This document shows, piece by piece, positions 1-8,640 of a stretch of 50,922 bases of DNA. The translations under genes and the position numbers were made by a program. The DNA comes from a bacterium (GTDB lineage: Bacteria > Latescibacterota > Latescibacteria > Latescibacterales > Latescibacteraceae), in NCBI GenBank assembly GCA_021372535.1, contig JAJFUH010000057.1, positions 1 to 50,922 on the forward strand, written 5' to 3'. The notes under the pieces were generated by a model. It ran no database searches and was not told the origin of the DNA. It worked only from the letters and a program-made list of their open reading frames with translations. Every line of letters starts with the position of its first letter. Within the stretch, counting starts at the first letter, position 1.

Positions 1-1119
1 CATGCGGTTATTGGCGTTATCGACATATTTCGTCATAAACCGATGCTTCTCTGGGGTCTTACCGGGTGGACTGAAGAGGGGCGATTTATTACGACTGCCG
101 ATCAGGCCGGGACAACGGCATTGAGAAAGCCCATGGAAGACCTCGGATACACATTCAAATATATCGTAAATCTCTACGGCGGTCCCCCGCCCATGGAAGA
201 GATAGTGAGTTATGCAAAGGCAGCCCGCGCAGTATCGTTGCTCAGACATGCCCGCATCGGCATGATGGGGTATCGGGACATGAAACTTTACGGGACGTTA
301 TATGACGGTATATCATTACGTTCCGTTATCGGTCCTGAAGTCGAGTTTTTTGAAATGCTCGAAATGCAGCAAATCATGGATACGCTCACCGAAAAAAGAG
401 TCGAGCAATTGAAGGAGAAAGTACTCGAAAGGTGGGACTTTGTAAAAAAACCGGCAAAAGGTACTGTCGAAAATGCAGTCAGGCTCTATCTCGCTATCAG
501 CGAAAAAGTGAAAAAGCGCGGGTATGAAGCGGTTTCCCTGATTGATGTCGACGGGGTAAAAAAATTGATGAAATTCGCCCCCGCGGGAGTTTTCATGCTT
601 CTTCATGATGAAGAGGATATCTGTACAATCCCTGAAAACGATACACTGGGTTCTGTCACACAGCTTATGACGAGATATCTGACCGGACAGGTCGGCGCGT
701 ATCTTGAATTCTATGAATTCATGAAGAACGGCATGCTGATGGGTGTTCCCGACTATGTTCCTTCCGAAATTGTCGATGGCAGGGTGTCAGTCATGCCCAC
801 ATCGTTTGGCGAGTTCGGTGAAGGGATCTTGAATGTATCGAAAATCAAGACAGGTGAAGTCACATTGGCGCGCTTATCTTATACCGGGAATAAATACTGC
901 ATGCACGTTGTGACGGGTGAGGGTATTTCACCGAAGAAATGGGAAGAGGCTGGCTGGCAGCCCCCGGCGCCCCGATTGCCGAGTCTTGAGATAGTCCTGA
1001 ACACACCGGTTGAAGATTTTATACATAAAGTTCTCAGCCAGCATTATATCATTTCCTATGGGAACAATACCCGGTTATTCAGGGACTTATGCGGCATTCT
1101 GGGTATTGAAATGATGTGA
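1..1119 (+). CDS. L-fucose/L-arabinose isomerase family protein, 3' part (5' end outside window)
   Basis: The reading frame is open from base 1 and ends with TGA at 1119, so the gene is truncated by the window edge; the first internal Met is at 43. The visible ~370 residues resemble the C-terminal two thirds of FucI/AraA-fold ketol isomerases: a Rossmann-like section with a GLTGW segment, a long helical linker, then the beta-barrel C-terminal domain with a VxPTSFGEFGEG segment and a terminal HYIISYGNN motif typical of 'L-fucose isomerase-like' proteins. These enzymes interconvert an aldose and a ketose in the cytoplasm with a divalent metal. The next gene, a PfkB sugar kinase, starts 13 bp downstream, which fits an isomerase-kinase pair in sugar catabolism. 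The exact sugar cannot be told. Family confident, substrate unknown. Confidence 0.8.
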   Translation, partial: HAVIGVIDIFRHKPMLLWGLTGWTEEGRFITTADQAGTTALRKPMEDLGYTFKYIVNLYGGPPPMEEIVSYAKAARAVSLLRHARIGMMGYRDMKLYGTLYDGISLRSVIGPEVEFFEMLEMQQIMDTLTEKRVEQLKEKVLERWDFVKKPAKGTVENAVRLYLAISEKVKKRGYEAVSLIDVDGVKKLMKFAPAGVFMLLHDEEDICTIPENDTLGSVTQLMTRYLTGQVGAYLEFYEFMKNGMLMGVPDYVPSEIVDGRVSVMPTSFGEFGEGILNVSKIKTGEVTLARLSYTGNKYCMHVVTGEGISPKKWEEAGWQPPAPRLPSLEIVLNTPVEDFIHKVLSQHYIISYGNNTRLFRDLCGILGIEMM

Positions 1120-1132
1120 CGTACCTTGATGA

Positions 1133-2266
1133 TTGGATAAAAACTTGACAGAAGAAAAAAAATACGATGTCGTTGTCAGCGGTTATCTTTGCGTTGATCT
1201 GGCGCCCGAGTTCTTTAAAACGAGCGGCGAGTCAAACAGAGCCGATATTTTTATACCCGGATCGTTAACCGAGGTGAATGGTTTAACAATTTCCCTCGGG
1301 GGTGTTGTGGCGAACACGGGATCGGCACTGAAAATGTTTAACCAGCGGGTCCTGCTCATGGGGCTTATCGGAAAGGACTTGCTTGGAGAAATTGCCCTGA
1401 AAATCCTCAGAGAAAATGGATTATCAGAAGGAATAGTGACAACCGATAAATCCGGAACTGCTTACGGAATCGTTCTGTCACCGCCGGGAATGGACCGTGT
1501 TTTTTTTGAATCACCCGGCTGCAGCAAACATTTTACATCGTCTGATATAAATTATAAAGCAATCGCGGAAAGCCGCATTTTCCATTTTGGTTATCCTCCT
1601 CTCATGAAGGAATTTTACATTAATAATGGCGAAGAGTTGATGAAAATGTTTTCCATCGTAAAAACTCTCGATGCCATAACATCACTCGATATGACTTTAC
1701 CCGATCCAGACAGTGAGTCAGGAAAAGTCGATTGGAAATGTATTCTGACGCGTGTGCTTCCCTATGTGGATATTTTCGCACCGAGCGTAGAAGAAATTGT
1801 GTTTATGATGAAACCGGAGTTCTATTCACAGATCACGACAAATTTCACCGATGGAGACATCATTGAATCGATTCCGGAAGAGATGGTCATTGATATCGGC
1901 AGAGAAATGATCGATCTCGGTGTTCGTGTAGTATTGATCAAGTCAGGAAAGCTTGGCGCATACCTCTTCACCGGTGATATCAGCCCGCTCAATGATGTTC
2001 CGGGTATGACATTATCTGAAAATTGCTGGAATCACCGTGAAATCAGGTCGCCGGCTTTTCGGATCGATGCATACCGAGTGATAAATGCATCGGGAGCCGG
2101 AGATGCAGCGGTTGCGGGATTTCTCACAGCCATGCTGAAGGGTGAAAATCCTGAAATTGCCGTAAAATATGCAATGTGTGCAGGAAGAAACAACCTCTAT
2201 GGTGTGAATGCCACCGATGGTCTGACCGACTGGGATACTATGACAAAAGAACTTAATACCGAATAG
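1133..2266 (+). CDS. PfkB/ribokinase-family carbohydrate kinase
   Basis: A 377-aa protein of usual ribokinase-family length. It has an N-terminal VVVSGYLCVDL segment, the glycine-rich SLGGVVANTG substrate-side motif (about residues 54-63) and the C-terminal anion-hole/catalytic motif NASGAGDA (319-325) with the presumed catalytic base D324. It would phosphorylate a sugar or sugar-like substrate using ATP in the cytoplasm. The start is a non-ATG codon: TTG at 1133 is the first possible in-frame start after a stop at 1130, and a second TTG lies at 1145; neither has a clear Shine-Dalgarno. The 13-bp gap to the isomerase-like gene upstream implies co-transcription, so the kinase may act on the ketose made by it. 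Substrate is inference. Confidence 0.85.
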   Translation: MDKNLTEEKKYDVVVSGYLCVDLAPEFFKTSGESNRADIFIPGSLTEVNGLTISLGGVVANTGSALKMFNQRVLLMGLIGKDLLGEIALKILRENGLSEGIVTTDKSGTAYGIVLSPPGMDRVFFESPGCSKHFTSSDINYKAIAESRIFHFGYPPLMKEFYINNGEELMKMFSIVKTLDAITSLDMTLPDPDSESGKVDWKCILTRVLPYVDIFAPSVEEIVFMMKPEFYSQITTNFTDGDIIESIPEEMVIDIGREMIDLGVRVVLIKSGKLGAYLFTGDISPLNDVPGMTLSENCWNHREIRSPAFRIDAYRVINASGAGDAAVAGFLTAMLKGENPEIAVKYAMCAGRNNLYGVNATDGLTDWDTMTKELNTE

Positions 2267-2284
2267 TCTTTGAAAGTCCTCGAC

Positions 2285-2537
2285 TGACCTGCCCCCCGAA
2301 AATCGTACAAATAAAAATGAGAGTATTTGCTTGACGAGCGCATTTCCTGAAACCATTTTCTGCGATAACCGCCCTGAGTTTGTCTCGAAGAGTCTGGCTA
2401 AACGGATTTATAAATGCATGATATTTCATGCTGGTGGACATCGGTTCTCTCGTTGCCAAATGGTTTGTATAAAAAAATTTCTATGCGATATTCATTTCTT
2501 CTTTCCTCAGTATGTGTCGAATATAAGGGAAATCTGA
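2285..2537 (+). mobile_element. Decayed IS3-type insertion sequence remnant
   Basis: The 504-bp gene-free interval 2267-2770 contains a frame (from 2331) reading PETIFCDNRPEFVSKSLAKR. This matches the second-Asp region of IS3-family DDE integrases, usually written as DNGPEFxSKxL, here with Gly changed to Arg. The similarity fades after about 15 more residues and the frame ends at 2537. Just upstream, 2285-2310 begins TGACCTGCCCCC, which resembles the terminal bases of many IS3-family elements; in an intact element these two parts would be several hundred bases apart, so the copy is internally deleted. No other gene is supported in the interval. Basis: motif reading only. Confidence 0.42.
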
Positions 2538-2770
2538 TAATAGAAAAAAGTACTTTTCTAATAACTCCGAATAAATTATATTGTTATGGGATTGTTTCAT
2601 TGAGTTGATGGTATACATGAGCAGAGGACAACTGCGATGATTGCTGAAATATGAGGGCCGATGCCGTCTGGTTTTTATGCATGCGCAAGTTATTCTGACA
2701 AGTGCCTTTCTGTAACCTCATTGTGACCGATTCGAGATAATCCCGTCCACATTTCAAGCGAGGTTGTTTT

Positions 2771-5656
2771 ATGCAGAAGATAAAAATGTTTTTTGGGAAG
2801 CGAGTCGCCTTTCTATCGACAGTTCTTATGTTTACGCTGGGTATGGCCGCGGCTCAGAGCCCTGTCGTAAATATCACCAGCGGTATATCATACGGGACGC
2901 TTTCAGATGCTATAAATGCACTTAATGATGGCGAAACCCTCGAAATACGGTCGTCGGGAACATACCCCTGTCCGGGGCTCACCATTAAAAAGAATAATGT
3001 TACACTACGCGGTGCGAATGGAGTAACCGCCATTCTCAACGGTGATTTCAATTGGAACGGATGTTGCCTTAAAATCGAAGGCAACGGAGTAAACCTCAGT
3101 AATCTTGATATCATCAGGGCTCTCGATATTGTAAAAGCGGCCGGGGTAAACAATCTTGTTCTGAACAATCTGCGTATTAACAACGCCAATGGCAATGGAG
3201 TGCTTCTTGACGGGATTACCGGCATATCCATTTCCACTCTTGCGTTTTATCAGGTGAACGGTTCGGCTGTCAACATAAAGAATTCCGATTCGGTATCCAT
3301 CAGCGATGTCACTGCCGCGAATTATGGCACGATCAACAAATGCATTGAGATTACCGGAACCACTGATATAACCATCAACCGGGCATTTCTGGGAAGTTGG
3401 AACAGGAATATGGTTCTCAGCCAGTGCACCGGAGTGACGATAACCGGCCTCGATATGGTATACGGTAATTACGGATTGAGTCTCGATTCCTGTCCCGGAA
3501 CGGTAATGGACAGTATTGACAGCGAGAACATAATCTATACGAATATAGCCATCAACACCTCAAACAACTGCGTAATACGGAACGGTACGCTTCAGCCGCA
3601 AAGCAGAGAGGCTATAGCACTCAGCAATGCATCAGGAACGAATATTCTGGACATGCGGATGCTGTGCAGAGGAGGTGCAACCAGCGGCGTCACTGTAACC
3701 AATTCTCCCAGTACGGTTATCCGGAGATGCGAGATTAAAAACGGCGGGTATGACGGCGTCACCGTGACGGCTTCTGCAGGATGCACGATAGAAAATACCC
3801 TTCTCTGCTCTAATCGCAAGGGTATTCTGCTTACAAGCTCGAGCAACTCCACCCTTATAAAGAACAATACGGTCATCAACAACCTGGATTCCGGAATCAG
3901 TCTTGGTTCGGTCAACGGTGTAAACATTCGTAACAATATTGTCGTAAATAACGGGAAAACGTACTGGACGTGGGGCATCCGGTGTGAGTGGGGAACCGTC
4001 CAGAATCTCTCGCTTACTTACAACGATATCTGGAATAACCGCGAAAATTATTCGAACTGCATACCCGGTACCGGTTCTCTCTCGGTTGATCCCCTCCTTG
4101 TGGATGGGTGCGCCGATGCACATCTGCGATCCGGTTCCCCCTGTATCGATACCGGTGATCCCGACGACCCCGTAGGCGATGAACCATCTCCAAACGGCGG
4201 AAGGATCAATATCGGTGTATATGGAGGGACTGTGGATGCGACAACGACGGCGCAGGTTGAAGTCACCATCGCTGAAGCCGCCGCACGGGGCTGGGTGAAC
4301 CTGTATTGCTATCCCTGGCAGGATATCCAATATGTTCAAATCAGCGGCCTTCCCGGTGCAGCGAACACCATTCTGCCGCCATGGTGCGGTTTCTGGGTGA
4401 TTGTGAATCAGGATGTCGATATCGTGTTTCCCCACAATCCAACCGCGCAGATTCCCTCTCCGGGCAACGTCATGTCCAAAGAGCTGCTTAACAGTTGGTA
4501 TTATCTGATTTCCGTTCCGCTCAATCCGGTTAACAAAGATGTAAACGCGGTTTTCGGCGACGATCTCGGTGATGGACTTTATGACGGCTCCACCGGTCAG
4601 AAATGGCGCGTCTCGAAATGGAATGTGGACAGTGGAGATTATACCCGGTATACCGGCACCGGCAGTTTCCCCGAGCTCATTCCGGGGCGTGGCGTCTGGA
4701 TCCGTCAGATTTATGACGAAACCAGGACGATCACGGTTTCCGGCAATCCTGTTTCCAATACCAGTGATTACTCACTCAAATTGAAAAGCACCGGCGGGGA
4801 AACCTATCATATGATCGGCAACCCGTATCCGTACAACATCGACTGGCGTTCTGTAAAAGTACGCGTTCCTATGACAGACGCTCTTCAGGCGGGAAAGATT
4901 GCCGCTCCGGTTGATTTCAATGATATCCGGACATGGGATGTCGAATTGAAGCTCTCCACTACCAACGGCATTTTCGTAGATGCCAATAATAAGGCTGGCG
5001 TGATTCTTTCTGAGGATGATTACAGCTATATGCTGAATGCAGTGGACATGGAGCCGTTTGCGGATGATTATATTCGATTGTATCTGCTCGATCCGGATGA
5101 CCAGGACAGAAACAAGCGTTCTTACGACTACCGCGGCCCGTTTGAAAATTCCTGCGTTTGGAATGTCGTACTCTCGACTTCGATGGACGAGGCACAGGCC
5201 ATACTCGATCTCGGCAACCTGAGTTCCATTCCCGATTTGTACACGGCGACGCTGACAGCTCCTGACCTGACTGTGACGGCTTTGACCGGAGATGTCCATA
5301 TTCCTGTTACGCTGTCAAGTAATGCGGATGTCGTATACCGGCTCACCCTTACACGTGCCGAACCGCTGGCCGTTGAGGAGGAGAGTATTCCACGGGCATT
5401 CGGAATAGTCGGGGCAAGTCCGAATCCGTTCAATCCCGCCACGACTATCGAATATATCACCGATCATCCCGGTAATGTACAGCTTTCCGTCTATAATATT
5501 GCAGGACAGAAAATTGCTGTATTGGCTGAGGGAATCATGAATGCCGGGAAACACTCCGTAACATGGTATGCCGCAGGCCAGGGCTCCGGAGTCTATTTTG
5601 TGATTCTTGAGACATCGGAAAAGCGGGATGTCCGGAAAGTAATGCTGATGCGATAG
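2771..5656 (+). CDS. Secreted right-handed beta-helix protein with T9SS/FlgD-like C-terminal sorting domain
   Basis: A 961-aa exported protein. Residues 1-29 form a signal peptide (basic start, hydrophobic core, AAA-Q cut). Residues ~30-450 are a parallel beta-helix of the pectate-lyase/NosD type: many ~22-residue turns rich in Asn with alternating V/I, such as GVNNLVLNNLRINNANGNG and NSTLIKNNTVINN. A 'SVDPLLVDG...SPCIDTGDP' block closes the helix, as in DUF1565/choice-of-anchor proteins. Residues ~490-860 are a beta-rich region of unknown type. Residues 883-961 carry the SPNPFNPATTIEY motif, VYNIAGQ and GVYFVILE of Por-secretion (FlgD-Ig-like) sorting domains, so it probably reaches the cell surface. 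No catalytic residues can be named; polysaccharide binding or lysis is possible. A GAGG sequence lies ~7 bases before the ATG. Confidence 0.85.
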   Translation: MQKIKMFFGKRVAFLSTVLMFTLGMAAAQSPVVNITSGISYGTLSDAINALNDGETLEIRSSGTYPCPGLTIKKNNVTLRGANGVTAILNGDFNWNGCCLKIEGNGVNLSNLDIIRALDIVKAAGVNNLVLNNLRINNANGNGVLLDGITGISISTLAFYQVNGSAVNIKNSDSVSISDVTAANYGTINKCIEITGTTDITINRAFLGSWNRNMVLSQCTGVTITGLDMVYGNYGLSLDSCPGTVMDSIDSENIIYTNIAINTSNNCVIRNGTLQPQSREAIALSNASGTNILDMRMLCRGGATSGVTVTNSPSTVIRRCEIKNGGYDGVTVTASAGCTIENTLLCSNRKGILLTSSSNSTLIKNNTVINNLDSGISLGSVNGVNIRNNIVVNNGKTYWTWGIRCEWGTVQNLSLTYNDIWNNRENYSNCIPGTGSLSVDPLLVDGCADAHLRSGSPCIDTGDPDDPVGDEPSPNGGRINIGVYGGTVDATTTAQVEVTIAEAAARGWVNLYCYPWQDIQYVQISGLPGAANTILPPWCGFWVIVNQDVDIVFPHNPTAQIPSPGNVMSKELLNSWYYLISVPLNPVNKDVNAVFGDDLGDGLYDGSTGQKWRVSKWNVDSGDYTRYTGTGSFPELIPGRGVWIRQIYDETRTITVSGNPVSNTSDYSLKLKSTGGETYHMIGNPYPYNIDWRSVKVRVPMTDALQAGKIAAPVDFNDIRTWDVELKLSTTNGIFVDANNKAGVILSEDDYSYMLNAVDMEPFADDYIRLYLLDPDDQDRNKRSYDYRGPFENSCVWNVVLSTSMDEAQAILDLGNLSSIPDLYTATLTAPDLTVTALTGDVHIPVTLSSNADVVYRLTLTRAEPLAVEEESIPRAFGIVGASPNPFNPATTIEYITDHPGNVQLSVYNIAGQKIAVLAEGIMNAGKHSVTWYAAGQGSGVYFVILETSEKRDVRKVMLMR

Positions 5657-5737
5657 GAACCGGACTCCTGTGACGATTGAAACATAGAACCATGGACAGT
5701 AAACAATCAGGAAAATGAACCAGTATAAGGAGAAAAT

Positions 5738-5914
5738 ATGGAATCAGGGAATCGGAAAACAGTCAACCGCAGGGAAATCATAAAAAAGGCGACGAAAACC
5801 GGAGTTTTCATTATCCCGACCATGATGACATTCGATGTACAGGATCTCCATGCAAAGGCTTCCGGTGAAAACAGTTTCCCAACTGAACCGCAGAAACCTG
5901 CAGCAAGCAAGTAA
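5738..5914 (+). CDS. 58-aa peptide, candidate precursor of the PqqD/HprK-like/NTP_transf_5 cassette
   Basis: A short open frame with a strong ribosome-binding site (AAGGAGA at 5727-5733, four bases before the ATG). The peptide is basic at the N-terminus with RREIIKKA (residues 11-18), has a hydrophobic centre with FIIPTMMTF (24-32), then DVQDLHAKASG and a Pro/Glu/Lys-rich tail. Small proteins with an RRxxLKKA...P-[VIT]-[IM]-[LM]-T pattern are, from general knowledge, often found next to PqqD-like and HPr-kinase-like genes, which is the arrangement here (PqqD gene begins ~220 bases downstream). I infer that it is the substrate peptide of the cassette. The RR and the A-x-A-like HAKA could also suggest a Tat-type leader, but the hydrophobic stretch is short and broken by proline. 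No Cys, so no lanthionine or sactipeptide chemistry. Confidence 0.65.
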   Translation: MESGNRKTVNRREIIKKATKTGVFIIPTMMTFDVQDLHAKASGENSFPTEPQKPAASK

Positions 5915-6130
5915 TTACGCCATTTTTGGCGGAGATTCGTTCGCTGCCTCTCCCTTCAACGGGAAATCAGATTTTTAAATCGATTTCCCGTTCATCGCCT
6001 CTAGCTCATTTATGCAGGGAAGCAGGTTTTCGTAGGATTTTCAGGTGCGGACCTTCTTTAAAACACAAGGAGACCCGATTCTGCATCCCCGGATTTATCT
6101 GGAATATCTTAAGTGGAGAAACTCACTGTC

Positions 6131-6385
6131 ATGCACACGATGACGCTTCATAAATCCGATGGAATCGAACGCATAGAGGTGGACGACGGCGTTGTTCTCA
6201 AGCATGAGGGACATATCCATGTTCTCAACCAGACCGCCGTACGGATTTTTGATCTGGTCGATGGTTCGCGGATGCATGAAACAATCGTCAGCATAATGAT
6301 CGAAGAGAACAACGGGACTGATGTTAGAGGGTACGTTATGGACTTCATTCAGGCTCTTATGAAGGCGAATCTCATCCACGAGTAG
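6131..6385 (+). CDS. PqqD-like peptide-binding protein (RiPP recognition element)
   Basis: An 84-aa protein with the PqqD-family pattern: a short beta-hairpin part (IERIEVDDGVVLKHEG), the conserved HVLNQTAVRIFDLVDGS segment (Asn-[QE]-T/A-A...hhph-h-D/E-G), then two helices. PqqD-like domains hold the leader of a ribosomally made peptide and present it to modifying enzymes. ATG at 6131 is chosen; a GTG at 6113 would add six residues, but the GGAG at 6115-6118 sits at a usable distance only for the ATG. It is followed by the HPr-kinase-like gene after 8 bp. The 198 bases between the peptide gene and this gene contain another AAGGAG (6067-6072) without a good start codon after it. Family confident; partner peptide inferred. 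Confidence 0.85.
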   Translation: MHTMTLHKSDGIERIEVDDGVVLKHEGHIHVLNQTAVRIFDLVDGSRMHETIVSIMIEENNGTDVRGYVMDFIQALMKANLIHE

Positions 6386-6393
6386 AAATCGTA

Positions 6394-7221
6394 ATGCGCA
6401 TATCACTCGCAATCGGCGATAAATCGTTGCTCTTAACGGGCAATGCCGACGATTATTTCGATACGCTCTCCAATTTATTTGCTGCCTGGCGTCAGGAACG
6501 GGACGAGAGGGACCGGAGCGACGCATATCATTTGACTATCACGAAAAAGGGCAATACCTATCAGATAGCCGTGCCCGACTCCAACCTCATCGAGGCGGAA
6601 GCCGGCTCACTGGTAAGCGTTATCGAGCAGATCATTACGTGTGCCGCGCGTGAAAGCATGCAGGACTACCTGCAGCTGCATGCAGCGACTCTTGACTCGA
6701 AAGGCGACGGCTTCACCATTGCCGGACCGCACGGTGCGGGGAAAACGACGCTTGCTTTGACAGCACTCTCATGCGGATGTACCGCTCTCAGCGATGAAAT
6801 AACCGTGATACGGAAGGCAAATCTCGCGCTGGGTTTTCCCCGGCCTTTTCGTGTACGGCCCGGTATACTGGAGTTGCATCCATCTGTTATCCCATCCTGC
6901 ATACCGTCCCTGCTGTCGACCGATAATATCACACACCTTCTCTTTTCGATTCCATCTTTGGGGTTCTACAGGCCCGAAACCCGCATTCGTCATATCTTTT
7001 TTCCGGTGAGAAGGTCCGGCGGTACCGAAGTGCAGCCTCTGACACAGCGTGAAACACTCGAACGACTTCTTCCGCAGGGTTTTAACATATATCAGCGGCC
7101 TGACGAGTTCATGCATGTTCTTATCGAACTCGTTCGTATGACCGAATCGCATGAAATCCGTTATCATGACCACTGGCATGCGATACAAACCATTCAGCAG
7201 ATGATTCACGGTTCGTCATGA
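6394..7221 (+). CDS. HPr-kinase-like P-loop protein of a peptide-modification cassette
   Basis: A 275-aa protein with the core of HPr kinase/phosphorylase relatives: LQLHAATL (93-100), a Walker A GPHGAGKTT (111-119), then ALSDE (131-135) as the second metal/nucleotide motif. It lacks the N-terminal domain of true HprK and no PTS genes are near, so it is not a carbon-catabolite HprK. Relatives of this class ('HprK-related kinase') occur in lasso-peptide and other PqqD-containing clusters, where some phosphorylate the precursor peptide. It starts 8 bp after the PqqD-like gene, and its stop overlaps the next start by 4 bp, so the three are translationally coupled. Role as peptide kinase is inference. 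Confidence 0.8.
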   Translation: MRISLAIGDKSLLLTGNADDYFDTLSNLFAAWRQERDERDRSDAYHLTITKKGNTYQIAVPDSNLIEAEAGSLVSVIEQIITCAARESMQDYLQLHAATLDSKGDGFTIAGPHGAGKTTLALTALSCGCTALSDEITVIRKANLALGFPRPFRVRPGILELHPSVIPSCIPSLLSTDNITHLLFSIPSLGFYRPETRIRHIFFPVRRSGGTEVQPLTQRETLERLLPQGFNIYQRPDEFMHVLIELVRMTESHEIRYHDHWHAIQTIQQMIHGSS

Positions 7222-8372
7222 TATCGTATGAATCGATTCTCGGTTATCTCCTTTCGGTAACGGGCGTACCGGGGAGCCTCCCGCCATCACGCGTATGGGA
7301 CACGATACCCGTTCTTGCTGAACGGCTGCGGATATCGTTCTTTCTTGCCGGACTGATTGGCGAATGCCCACATCCGGATATACCCGAAAAGGTAGTGAAA
7401 AAGTATCGGTGTGACCTGTCTGCCAACATCGCCCGAAACGCCGTGCTGTCCCTCCAGATCCGTTCGATCGCGCAACTTTTCAGTACGGCAGGCATTCCCT
7501 GCATGTTTTTCAAAGGAGGGGCCTGCCTGGTTCGCGGTCTTTACCCGAGCGGCTGGCGGTTCATGACGGATATTGATATCCTCGTGCATCGGAAAGACCG
7601 TGATCGATCGCTGCACCTGCTCGAAACGGCCGGATATTGTGAAAAATCCGATGGAGTCGAACAGGTACACCACCTGCCACCGCTTTCTCATCCCATTCAC
7701 CCCGGTGAAGTTGAATTGCACACTACCCCGTACCCTCTGGGAGAGGCAGACGAACGGTCCCTGAATGAACTCTGGTCTCATGCGGAGATCGTTCTTTTCA
7801 TGGAAACGCCGATTCTCGTACCCGGTCCGACCGATCATGTCTGGATCATGGTGCGCACCGATACCATCGAACGGGTCACCATTCCCCGGTTACCGGATAT
7901 CATCGAGTATTCGCTGATTCGCGATTGTAAACTCACCATCGATCATGACGTCCTCGTTCAAAGGGCCGAACATGACCGGATGCCCAATCTCATCAGAGCG
8001 TTCTTCTATGGAGTGGAATCGTTTGCAGATGGGAATGATACTCGCAGTCAACATGATTCCGAGCTGCTCCGTTGGGAGGAATCGAGCAGGATCATTCTTC
8101 GCAAAGAGCTGCGGTGCGATTGCTGGCATTCCTCACGACGGCGCTGGCTTGCAGTACGGTTTCTTCCGCCGGGAGGATTGAAATCAAGAACTGTGTTCGG
8201 TATCTGGCTTGCGAAGGAAATCGTTTCAACCGACCGATTTCGTCCCGGCACCTTTCGCGAGAAGCCGCTTTTTCTGAAAGCATTGATTTATATGAAGCTC
8301 GGGATTCTGTTTGTCGTTTCCGGGTTCGAATATCTTGTTTTTTATCGTATGACACACAAAAAACACGACTGA
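7218..8372 (+). CDS. NTP_transf_5-type nucleotidyltransferase family protein
   Basis: A 384-aa protein whose ATG overlaps the kinase stop (ATGA at 7218). The middle has the signature of uncharacterised nucleotidyltransferases (Pfam NTP_transf_5): GIPCMFFKGGACL then RFMTDIDILV, where the two Asp of DxD are the expected metal ligands of the polymerase-beta fold. It is preceded by a helical region and followed by a ~200-residue helical region, usual for the family. In lasso-peptide clusters such proteins sit next to HprK-like kinases; the biochemical role is unsettled, with nucleotidyl transfer to peptide or small molecule as an option. It is the last gene of the cassette. From 8373 to 8640 I see no supported gene. 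Confidence 0.75.
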   Translation: MISYESILGYLLSVTGVPGSLPPSRVWDTIPVLAERLRISFFLAGLIGECPHPDIPEKVVKKYRCDLSANIARNAVLSLQIRSIAQLFSTAGIPCMFFKGGACLVRGLYPSGWRFMTDIDILVHRKDRDRSLHLLETAGYCEKSDGVEQVHHLPPLSHPIHPGEVELHTTPYPLGEADERSLNELWSHAEIVLFMETPILVPGPTDHVWIMVRTDTIERVTIPRLPDIIEYSLIRDCKLTIDHDVLVQRAEHDRMPNLIRAFFYGVESFADGNDTRSQHDSELLRWEESSRIILRKELRCDCWHSSRRRWLAVRFLPPGGLKSRTVFGIWLAKEIVSTDRFRPGTFREKPLFLKALIYMKLGILFVVSGFEYLVFYRMTHKKHD

Positions 8373-8640
8373 ATGAAACTGCTTTGAGAATGAATTTCCT
8401 CATGATCGACACAAAGCTCTCCTGTTTCGTACCGCAGAACCGAAATCCCGCGGGCTGAACGGTCATGAGAAATTGTTTCCCTTTTCGGCGCCATATGTAA
8501 GAATTCCGGCATGCGTCTTTGCGAAAAAACTTCGATATGTCCATAAGAACAGTGGGGTATTCTGGATATTCGGAAGATCGGGAAGCGGTTTGAGCTGCAT
8601 TCTCGATTAGCCCGGAAACTGCCCGGGTATCGCGATGGAT

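Noticed and set aside
5926-6153. 75-codon frame between the peptide and the PqqD-like gene
   Set aside because: Overlaps the PqqD start, has no ribosome-binding site and no recognisable pattern; left out although an AAGGAG within it was noted.
5738-8372. Full lasso-peptide cluster
   Set aside because: No transglutaminase-like protease (B2) and no asparagine-synthetase-like cyclase (C) are present, and the peptide lacks the usual core pattern, so only a RiPP-like cassette is claimed.
8373-8640. Frame with a P-loop-like GRSGSGLS after the nucleotidyltransferase gene
   Set aside because: The Lys of the P-loop is missing, no start codon or following motif exists, so it is most likely chance or too decayed to name.
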